Below are positions 1 through 5,275 of a DNA stretch of 5,275 nt, piece by piece; the stretch's first letter is position 1, and each line of letters starts with the position of its first letter. The notes under the pieces are model-generated. The model did no database searches. It saw only the letters and a program-made list of their open reading frames with translations, and had not been told where the DNA came from. Origin of the DNA: Chthonomonadaceae bacterium (GTDB taxonomy: Bacteria; Armatimonadota; Chthonomonadetes; Chthonomonadales; Chthonomonadaceae); NCBI GenBank assembly GCA_025355115.1, contig JANXLO010000699.1, positions 1 through 5,275 on the forward strand, given 5' to 3'. Both the position numbers and the translations under genes were made by a program.

Positions 1-2041
1 CCTCCCAGAAGCGCCCCTCAACGGAGCGGCATACACCGAGCTCTCCGGCGAAGGCTACCGCCTGCTCGCCGAGTTTCCTGACCAGACTGAATATCAGGCG
101 GCGCGATTTCAGCTAAGGGACTCGCATACGGAGCATTTGACCTATCCCGGCGGCGCGAAAATGGCGATGATCCGATCCGGGATGACGCTGTTCAAAGGAA
201 TGACTTTCGACGACATCGTCCGGATGCAGTTCGACATCGAGACCAATGGCCTCGATCCTGAGCCGGAAGCGAATCGCATTCTGATGATCGCCGTGTCAGA
301 CACTCGCGGGCTGCTCGAGCTGATCGAGGGCGACGAAGCGGAGATGCTCCAGCGTTTCGCGTCGATGGTTCAAGATCGAGACCCCGATGTGCTCGAAGGC
401 CACAACGTCTACGGGTTCGACTTTCCCTATATCATGGCGCGCGCCAGGCGCCACGGCGTCCGCCTCGGGATAGGGCGCGACGGCAGCGAGCCGAGGGCTG
501 GCCAGGAGCGCAACTACGCCATTGGAGGCACCTCCCGCCCCTTTGTCCCCATCTATGTGCATGGGAGGCACGTGGTGGACACATATCTCGTGGTGCAGCG
601 GTTCGACTGGGCGAAACAGGCGCTCACGAGCTACGGGCTGAAGGAGTGCGCCCGAGTGTTCGGCTTCGCCGAGGATCAGCGCGTGGAGCTGCCGGGCGCC
701 GAGATCGCCCGCATCTATGGAGAAGACCCGGAGCTCGTCCGCACCTATGCTCGCCAGGATGTGATCGAGACCCGGAAGCTGGCGGAGCTGATCTCCCCGG
801 TCGAGTTCTATCAGGCGCAGATGATCCCCGACAACTATGGGCAGGTAGTCGTGACGGGCAACGGAGAGAAGATAAACTCTCTGTTCATTCGCGCTTATCT
901 GGCGTCCGGCCAGGCGGTCTCGAGAATGCGCTCCTCCCGGCCGTATGCGGGCGGCTACTCCGAAGTCCGAGCCACCGGAGTGCTGGATCGGATCGTCAAG
1001 GCCGATGTCGAAAGCCTCTACCCGAGCCTCATGCTCACCCATCGCATCGCCCCCAAAAACGACACGCTAGCCATATTTCTGCCTCTTCTGAACGAGCTGA
1101 CTCAGCGGCGGCTCGAGGCCAAAAGCAGAGCGCAGGAGTCGGAGGCTCTGGAGGAGGCGGAGCCAAGCCCCGAATCCTCCTCCCACGCGCCAGAGCATGA
1201 CCATCACTATTGGGACGGGCTGCAGGGCTCCTATAAGGTGCTCATCAACTCGTTCTATGGCTACCTTGGCGGCCCCTTCTACTGGAACGACTTCGACGCG
1301 GCGGAGCGAGTCACGGAGTTGGGCCGGGAGCTCGTCTTGGATGTCGCTACTCGCATGGAGGCGAATGGCAGCACGATCGTCGAGATAGACACGGATGGGG
1401 TCTACTTCGTTCCCCCGGTCGCAGTGCAGAGTGAGGAGGAGGAGCGCGCCTATATCAGAGAGATAGGCTCGACCCTTCCCGCTGGCATCCGACTGGCATT
1501 CGACGGCCGCTTCGCATCCATGCTCTCCCTCAAAACAAAGAACTACGTACTGGTGGGCTACAGCGGCAAGCGCATCTATAAAGGAGCCTCATTGCGATCG
1601 CGGGCGGACGAGCGCTACGGGCGGCGTTTTCTGGAAAAATCGATCGACTGCCTGCTGAAGCACGATCGCGAAGGGGTCGCGGCCATCTATGCTCAGACCA
1701 TCGATGATCTGCTTCAACGGCGCATCCCCATCGATGATCTGGCGCGACGCGAGCGGGTCACGGAGAAGACCTTCCAGAGCGAACAGAAGCGACGATCTGC
1801 CGCCATCGCCCGCAACGTATCCGTGGGGGACTACCTCTCTGTCTACGAAAAAGCCAATGGCGAACTTGGCCTGCGCGAGGAGTATGCAGGCGACGAAAAC
1901 GTGCGCTACTATATGGATAAGCTGTTCAAATTCGCCCGGCGCCTCGAGGAGGGGTTCGCAGGCGAGTTCGACCGTCTCATCCCCAAACCGACCGCGCAGG
2001 GCCTCCCGCATCAAGCTCAGACCTCTCTCGACCTCTTCTGA
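1..2041 (+). CDS. Family B DNA polymerase with 3'-5' exonuclease, 5' partial
   Basis: Template-directed DNA synthesis with 3'-5' proofreading, acting in the cytoplasm. The frame is open from base 2 and gives 679 residues before TGA at 2039; residues are numbered from base 2. Exonuclease motifs: Exo I D78-I-E80, Exo II N135...F139-D140, Exo III Y249xxxD253. A YAGGY element (315-319) links the exonuclease and polymerase domains. Polymerase motifs: A, D335 with SLYPS 338-342; fingers R370xxxK374; B, K412xxxNSFYG (416-420); C, D463-T-D465-G; then K513-N-Y515. All catalytic carboxylates are present, so the enzyme looks active. An acidic Ser/Glu/His-rich insertion (about 378-403) sits between fingers helices, and the C terminus QTSLDLF resembles a sliding-clamp-binding motif. 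The true start lies upstream: coding-like sequence precedes TTG 137 and ATG 161, and neither has a good Shine-Dalgarno. Known relatives include E. coli Pol II and archaeal PolB. The cellular role (repair, translesion or accessory replication) is not visible, so no symbol is given. Confidence 0.95.
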   Translation, partial: LPEAPLNGAAYTELSGEGYRLLAEFPDQTEYQAARFQLRDSHTEHLTYPGGAKMAMIRSGMTLFKGMTFDDIVRMQFDIETNGLDPEPEANRILMIAVSDTRGLLELIEGDEAEMLQRFASMVQDRDPDVLEGHNVYGFDFPYIMARARRHGVRLGIGRDGSEPRAGQERNYAIGGTSRPFVPIYVHGRHVVDTYLVVQRFDWAKQALTSYGLKECARVFGFAEDQRVELPGAEIARIYGEDPELVRTYARQDVIETRKLAELISPVEFYQAQMIPDNYGQVVVTGNGEKINSLFIRAYLASGQAVSRMRSSRPYAGGYSEVRATGVLDRIVKADVESLYPSLMLTHRIAPKNDTLAIFLPLLNELTQRRLEAKSRAQESEALEEAEPSPESSSHAPEHDHHYWDGLQGSYKVLINSFYGYLGGPFYWNDFDAAERVTELGRELVLDVATRMEANGSTIVEIDTDGVYFVPPVAVQSEEEERAYIREIGSTLPAGIRLAFDGRFASMLSLKTKNYVLVGYSGKRIYKGASLRSRADERYGRRFLEKSIDCLLKHDREGVAAIYAQTIDDLLQRRIPIDDLARRERVTEKTFQSEQKRRSAAIARNVSVGDYLSVYEKANGELGLREEYAGDENVRYYMDKLFKFARRLEEGFAGEFDRLIPKPTAQGLPHQAQTSLDLF
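1698..1741 (+). repeat. 14-base direct repeat inside the polymerase gene
   Basis: CCATCGATGATCTG occurs at 1698-1711 and again at 1728-1741. The offset is 30 bases, exactly ten codons, so both copies read as IDDL in the thumb region of the polymerase. The protein repeat is short and the DNA match probably reflects coding of the same tetrapeptide with the same codons. Confidence 0.85.
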
Positions 2042-2122
2042 TAAACGCCCCGATACGACTGCCGCGCAAAAAAGTTCTCGTCTCCGAAAAAAAACTTCCC
2101 TCGACAGCAGGAATCTCCTCGT

Positions 2123-2150
2123 TTGCAGGTAAATTAAAGGGGACTACATT
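2123..2150 (+). promoter_or_regulatory. Candidate sigma-70-like promoter for the secreted protein
   Basis: TTGCAG (2123-2128) and TACATT (2145-2150) are separated by 16 bases. They match the -35 and -10 consensus at 3 of 6 and 4 of 6 positions. Transcription would begin near 2157, giving a 5' leader of about 100 bases before ATG 2260. The match is weak and could be chance. The argument for some promoter here is mainly the 218-base gap and the unrelated function of the upstream gene. Confidence 0.2.
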
Positions 2151-2244
2151 CCTCCAACCTCCATGGCACAAGGAAGTCGTTCTCGCTCTCTTCTCGCGGC
2201 GTTGCCCCCTCACGCGGGAGATGCATCGAGTAACTGTTCTTCGC

Positions 2245-2252
2245 AGGAAGGA
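2245..2252 (+). promoter_or_regulatory. Ribosome binding site setting the start at 2260
   Basis: AGGAAGGA lies 7 bases before ATG 2260, close to ideal Shine-Dalgarno spacing. It decides between two in-frame ATGs. The alternative at 2221 has only GGGAG directly touching it with no spacer, and would add 13 residues (including three Arg and one Lys) ahead of the signal peptide. The start at 2260 gives a normal signal peptide length. Confidence 0.8.
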
Positions 2253-2259
2253 ACCCTGT

Positions 2260-2349
2260 ATGCAGCAATCAAATTTCCGTTTCGACACGTTATTCAAAGG
2301 AGTTGCCATAGCCTCGACTTTGGCTCTGCTTCCTTCGCTCGCCATCGCT
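2260..2349 (+). other. Sec-type signal peptide
   Basis: Residues 1-30 of the secreted protein. The n-region carries R7 and K13 (with D9), the hydrophobic core spans about G14-L24, and the c-region ends in A28-I29-A30 before Q31, a good AxA-type signal peptidase I site. There is no lipobox cysteine, so it is not a lipoprotein, and no twin-arginine motif. The protein should be released to the periplasm or beyond. Confidence 0.88.
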
Positions 2350-5275
2350 CAGAGCAATCCAACCCCGTTCGCACCCTACAACTCCATCAGCGGGCTGCTC
2401 CGGTTGATCAAGGCCCGAGACTCGATGCACCCGCTTCCCAATAACGCCTCTGATCCCCTAGCTGCTCGACTGCACTATCTCCGGATGCATGCCCTTCCAT
2501 TCGATACCATCGATTCTGCATCGAATGACCTCGCCAGACAACAGCTTACTACCATCCCCCTTGCTACCAGCAGCGATATCCTCGGACGGGGATCAAAGGC
2601 GCCTTACGCTCCCGCGAGCGTCCAGGCCGCAGCGCTGCCCTCCTCCCTCTTCTGGAAAAATCTTGGGCCGAACAATCTCGACCCCCCCTACCGCATATAT
2701 TGGGGTCCCTGGTCCGTCAGCGGGCGCATTGATGCCCTTGCCTTCGATCCAATCACTTCTGGCACCTACTATCTCGGCTCCGCGGCAGGTGGGGTGTGGA
2801 AAACCACTGATTCAGGCGTCAACTGGACATCGAAATTCAACTCCCTGCCCGGTCAATCGGTCAACTCCATTGCCATAGACCCTCTGAATCACAACATCGT
2901 CTATGCAGGGACCGGCGATAATGACGGCGGAGACTCCTTCGCTTTCGGACTCTGGAAGTCGCTCGACGGCGGAAACACTTGGACTTTGCTGGGCACCGAC
3001 CTTCCCAACAATGTCGGCAACAACATTTTTGGCTCCCACACGGTGCGGAAAGTTGTCATCGACCCGTCCGACCCGTCCGGAAAGACGATCCTCGTCGCGA
3101 CCGGGTCCGATCCGAACGGCAACAACGGCGGAATCTGGCGCACCACGACCGGAGGAAAGGACCGCGCGAGCTGGTCCCTTAGACAGAGCGGATTTAGCTT
3201 CGGAAACATCGTTCTGGACGCCAACGCAGATTTCACCAAGCAGACGCTGTTCGCGAGCTGCGATGGCATGGGCATCTACAAATCCGTAGACCGCGGAATC
3301 TCCTGGACGCTGTCACTGTCAATCCCCTTCAATTTCGACGCATCTGGAAATTTTCATTTCCGGGTGGATGTGGCCGCTTCGCGCCTGGATCCGAAAACTG
3401 TCTACGTACTCAGTGACCCTCAGACCGGCGTCGATAAAACGACGGATGGCGGGGCCACATGGAAGCAGCTTCTCAATCCTCTCCCGTTCAATGCGGATTG
3501 GAGCCAGGCCTTCTACGATTTCCATATCGACACCTCCGTGCGCACCCTCTACCCCAGCGGGAGCGCCTCGGTTCCCCCCGGAGCCGTCTCTTCGGATGTC
3601 GTCTATATAGGGTTGATTGACATCTATCAGTCGATCAATGGCGGACGACAGTTCAACTCCATCGGCCAGACGACGACAAATGGAGCGCTTACCCACAACG
3701 ATCAGCACTCCTTCGCTGTCAATCCCAGGAACCAAAACGATATGCTGATAGGCAACGACGGTGGCGTCTATCACTACGTCTATAATCCTCAGCTGAATTC
3801 AAGCGTGTTCACCGGGCTAAACAACACCCTGAATATCTCGCAGTTCTACGCGGTCGCAAGTCACCCCACCGATCCTTACCAACTATTAGGCGGAACGCAG
3901 GACAACTCAACCCCACATTTGGACGGCGATCCCCTGCACTGGACAAATCCCGGCGCGGGCGATGGATTCGCTACGTTGATGAACCAGACGGATCCGCTAA
4001 ACAACGATCCGACCAAGCGTGGATTCCTCAATCAGTACTGCACCTTCCAGGGCGGCGGCATCATTATGACCGACGACAACTGGGTCACGAAGGGCAGTGC
4101 TACGCCGACTTATGCGAATGATGTCGTTGGCTTTTTCACCTATCTGGCGATGGATCCCGTTACGCCGACCATCATCTACACCGGAACTCAGTTCCTCTAC
4201 ACGGGAACCCACGTTCCTCCGGTGGCCCCCCTTACACTTGGCACCATCACCTGGGTCGAAGGTGCGACACAGTACTGCGCGCGTGGAATGGTGGGTGACC
4301 CCGCCCCGTTTGATACGACCGCCGTCAACTTCATCACTACGATCGCCCCGAGTGTCAACGGAGTAATCTATGTCGGCACGGACAGCGGCTTTGTCTGGGC
4401 AGGAGCGGCGAGAATAGATGGTGGACTGCCACGGCGTCCCGTCTCACAGATAGTCATCAGCCCGGCCAATCCAAATCGCATCTACGTTGTGCTCGCTGGC
4501 AGCGGCAACTTTCCGCATGTGTGGCGCTGTGATGATGCCCGCAATCCACGATGGATCAATATCAGCGGTAACCTGCCCCGCATCAGTGCCAACGCCATCT
4601 CCATCGCCCCCCACGACGACGAGCAGCAACTGTACGTCGGCACCGACCTCGGCCTCTTCATTACCAACGACGGAGGCGTCACCTGGAAGGATGCTGGCTC
4701 TGGCCTGGGCTTTCCTTCCGACACCCGCGTCATGGCCCTTAACTATGTGCCCTCTACTGGCTTCCTGAATGTCGCCACCTTCGGCAGAGGCATGTGGCAG
4801 CTCAGGGCGGGGAACAATCAAAACTACATCGTCTATCTGACGCTTCAGAACTATCGCGGTTCTCGCTCGAAGATAGGCGTAAGAGCGGAGTTCTTCCTCC
4901 CCGGGACTGTCCCGATGGCAGGCTTGACCTCTCCGACCGCACTGGAAATTCGACAGCAGAACTTGAACGCGTCGGGTTGGCTCACGATGCTTACCTCGGC
5001 GTCCGGCGCGTTCGACGTCCGTGTGAAGCCGACGGGGTTCCTCAGCCAGATTATCCGCAACCTGCGTCAGGACAGCGGGCAGTCCATCAGCCCACTGTTC
5101 TTTGCTGGAGACTGCAACCCGATCCTGGATGCGACCGGCGCGCTGGTAGCCTACGGCGACAACGTCATCGACATGAAGGACGTGATGTGGGTGACGTCCC
5201 ACATGGGTCAATTCTCAACCGGCCCCGAAGACGTGGATGGCGACGGCGTTGTAACTCAGCGTGATCTCGACCTCG
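2260..5275 (+). CDS. Secreted BNR/Asp-box beta-propeller protein with C-terminal dockerin-like domain, 3' partial
   Basis: The frame stays open for 1005 codons to the window edge with no stop. Order of parts: signal peptide (1-30, AIA before Q31); a helical, Pro/Ala-containing pre-region (31-130, with YLRMHA); then beta-propeller repeats from about 131. Asp-box-like turns (KTTDSGxxW type) start near residues 180, 232, 293 (degenerate), 340, 392, 456 (degenerate, Asn and Phe replacing Asp and Trp) and 800. Spacing of 47-64 residues in the first run fits propeller blades. Family-typical motifs are SGR 154-156, FDP 162-164, HNDQH 479-483, GNDGG 498-502, GTQDN 545-549 and a closing FGRGMW 841-846. 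A beta-rich domain (about 856-945) and a dockerin-like module (950 onward) follow. Such proteins are often labelled glycosyl hydrolase or sortilin-like, but Asp boxes are structural turns and I see no assignable catalytic residues, so substrate and activity are unknown. It is likely extracellular or surface-associated. The large alternative frames on either strand inside it are shadows. Confidence 0.93.
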   Translation, partial: MQQSNFRFDTLFKGVAIASTLALLPSLAIAQSNPTPFAPYNSISGLLRLIKARDSMHPLPNNASDPLAARLHYLRMHALPFDTIDSASNDLARQQLTTIPLATSSDILGRGSKAPYAPASVQAAALPSSLFWKNLGPNNLDPPYRIYWGPWSVSGRIDALAFDPITSGTYYLGSAAGGVWKTTDSGVNWTSKFNSLPGQSVNSIAIDPLNHNIVYAGTGDNDGGDSFAFGLWKSLDGGNTWTLLGTDLPNNVGNNIFGSHTVRKVVIDPSDPSGKTILVATGSDPNGNNGGIWRTTTGGKDRASWSLRQSGFSFGNIVLDANADFTKQTLFASCDGMGIYKSVDRGISWTLSLSIPFNFDASGNFHFRVDVAASRLDPKTVYVLSDPQTGVDKTTDGGATWKQLLNPLPFNADWSQAFYDFHIDTSVRTLYPSGSASVPPGAVSSDVVYIGLIDIYQSINGGRQFNSIGQTTTNGALTHNDQHSFAVNPRNQNDMLIGNDGGVYHYVYNPQLNSSVFTGLNNTLNISQFYAVASHPTDPYQLLGGTQDNSTPHLDGDPLHWTNPGAGDGFATLMNQTDPLNNDPTKRGFLNQYCTFQGGGIIMTDDNWVTKGSATPTYANDVVGFFTYLAMDPVTPTIIYTGTQFLYTGTHVPPVAPLTLGTITWVEGATQYCARGMVGDPAPFDTTAVNFITTIAPSVNGVIYVGTDSGFVWAGAARIDGGLPRRPVSQIVISPANPNRIYVVLAGSGNFPHVWRCDDARNPRWINISGNLPRISANAISIAPHDDEQQLYVGTDLGLFITNDGGVTWKDAGSGLGFPSDTRVMALNYVPSTGFLNVATFGRGMWQLRAGNNQNYIVYLTLQNYRGSRSKIGVRAEFFLPGTVPMAGLTSPTALEIRQQNLNASGWLTMLTSASGAFDVRVKPTGFLSQIIRNLRQDSGQSISPLFFAGDCNPILDATGALVAYGDNVIDMKDVMWVTSHMGQFSTGPEDVDGDGVVTQRDLDL
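2650..4803 (+). other. Beta-propeller region with Asp-box repeats
   Basis: This codes for residues 131 to about 848 of the secreted protein. It opens with an LGPNNL segment (135-140) and closes with FGRGMW (841-846), which marks the end of the propeller in many BNR-repeat proteins. Six Asp-box-like turns fall between residues 180 and 465 and one more at 800-809. The stretch between about 466 and 799 shows no clear Asp box but keeps blade-like segments such as VVYIG, IIYTGT, VIYVGTD and RIYVV. About 720 residues would fit two seven-bladed propellers or one larger assembly. The blade count is my inference. Confidence 0.75.
3061..3078 (+). repeat. 9-base tandem duplication
   Basis: GACCCGTCC is present twice in a row and encodes DPSDPS within the propeller, in a turn between strands. 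It is in frame and looks like a small tandem duplication in a loop that tolerates length change. Confidence 0.85.
4825..5094 (+). other. Beta-rich linker domain before the dockerin
   Basis: Residues 856-945 begin YIVYLTLQNYRG and alternate hydrophobic and polar residues, with a LEIRQQNLNASG segment and a FDVRVKPTG strand (around 4951-5040). The layout resembles small immunoglobulin-like or carboxypeptidase-regulatory-like folds that sit between a catalytic or binding domain and a dockerin in secreted proteins of Armatimonadota-like bacteria. The fold assignment is by pattern only. Confidence 0.5.
5107..5275 (+). other. Dockerin-like calcium-binding module, truncated by the window edge
   Basis: Residues 950-1005. 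The second loop is canonical: D991-V-D993-G-D995-G-V997...D1002 places acidic ligands at loop positions 1, 3, 5 and 12. The first loop reads D951-C-N953, then a 12-residue insertion (954-965), then G-D967-N-V969...D974. Removing the insertion restores a normal 12-residue loop. A helix (VMWVTSHMG) follows it, as in type I dockerins. Dockerins bind cohesins in cellulosomes, but in many non-cellulosomal bacteria the partner is unknown. The helix after the second loop lies outside the window. Confidence 0.75.

Larger units (their letters stand above)
2042..2259. other. Intergenic region between polymerase and secreted protein
   Basis: This 218-base gap separates two same-strand genes. It opens with TAA directly after the polymerase TGA, giving tandem in-frame stops. 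It holds an A6 (2068-2073) and an A8 (2087-2094) tract, an AT-richer patch near 2129-2139, a weak promoter candidate and the ribosome binding site of the next gene. I see no GC-rich hairpin followed by a T run on the + strand, so there is no recognisable intrinsic terminator for the polymerase. An imperfect hairpin is possible at 2192-2221 (TCTC/GAGA and GCG/CGC arms with a GG bulge), but it is weak. Small open frames here have no ribosome binding site and read as noise. Confidence 0.7.

Noticed and set aside
296..1042. A 248-codon open frame on the minus strand inside the polymerase
   Set aside because: It lies fully antisense to an unmistakable family B polymerase whose motifs sit in the + frame. 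Its translation shows no recognisable domain, and GC-rich codon structure creates long antisense frames.
2192..2221. Imperfect hairpin in the leader, considered as a terminator or riboswitch
   Set aside because: The stem is only about seven pairs with a GG bulge and there is no T run after it. No known riboswitch core is visible.
2149..2253. Possible long-range pairing of TTCCTCC (2149-2155) with the ribosome binding site GGAAGGAA (2246-2253)
   Set aside because: It needs a bulge and a loop of about 90 bases, is likely by chance, and conflicts with the candidate promoter, which would start transcription after the first arm.
2221..2262. Alternative start ATG 2221 for the secreted protein
   Set aside because: The purine-rich GGGAG touches the ATG with no spacer, and the 13 extra residues would put an unusually long, Arg-rich segment before the signal peptide. 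ATG 2260 has AGGAAGGA at 7 bases.
2163..2444. A 93-codon open frame on the + strand crossing into the secreted protein
   Set aside because: It overlaps the signal peptide coding region in another frame, has no Shine-Dalgarno and has a low-complexity translation.
2682..2688. C7 homopolymer in the secreted protein as a phase-variation switch
   Set aside because: Seven C residues encode Asp-Pro-Pro in frame. The tract is short for slippage control and nothing else suggests phase variation.
4444..5211. A 255-codon open frame on the minus strand inside the secreted protein
   Set aside because: It is antisense to the continuous propeller/dockerin frame, has no recognisable domain, and is a shadow of GC-rich codon bias.
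2260..5275. Calling the secreted protein a GH74 xyloglucanase or a sialidase
   Set aside because: Asp boxes are structural and shared by many unrelated propellers. I cannot identify the catalytic residues of either family, so only a general propeller call is justified.
1..5275. A defence or mobile system linking the polymerase with its neighbour
   Set aside because: There are no integrase, transposase, nuclease-helicase, toxin or repeat-array features. The neighbour is an exported protein separated by 218 bases, so nothing supports a shared system.

Overview
The window carries two genes on the + strand and both run off an edge. Base composition is moderately GC-rich. The left gene (bases 1 to 2041, 5' end missing) is a family B DNA polymerase with all three exonuclease motifs and all three polymerase motifs intact. 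The right gene (bases 2260 to 5275, 3' end missing) is a large exported protein. It has a signal peptide, a long beta-propeller region of BNR/Asp-box (sortilin-like) repeats, a small beta-rich linker domain and a dockerin-like calcium-binding module that the window edge cuts in its second repeat.

Organism: this is bacterial DNA, shown by the Shine-Dalgarno sequence and the Sec-type signal peptide. The right-hand protein (a YLRMHA-type pre-region, SGR...FDP, GTQDN and GRGMW propeller motifs, then a beta-rich domain and a GDxN...D-type dockerin) resembles secreted proteins I associate with Armatimonadota. Acidobacteriota and Planctomycetota are alternatives. This placement is recalled from family knowledge and was not computed, so it is tentative.

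Layout: 1-2041 polymerase, ending in tandem in-frame stops (TGA TAA). 2042-2259 is a 218-base gap holding two phased A-tracts, a weak promoter candidate and a good ribosome binding site. 2260-5275 is the secreted propeller/dockerin protein, which stays open to the last base with no stop.

The two genes have no obvious shared pathway: one acts on DNA in the cytoplasm, the other acts outside the membrane. Same-strand adjacency with a 218-base gap suggests separate transcription units. I found no CRISPR array, tRNA, rRNA, insertion sequence or toxin-antitoxin pair, and no convincing new multi-gene system. The points most worth a second look are the apparent clamp-binding tail and acidic fingertip insertion of the polymerase, and the 12-residue insertion that splits the first dockerin calcium loop.
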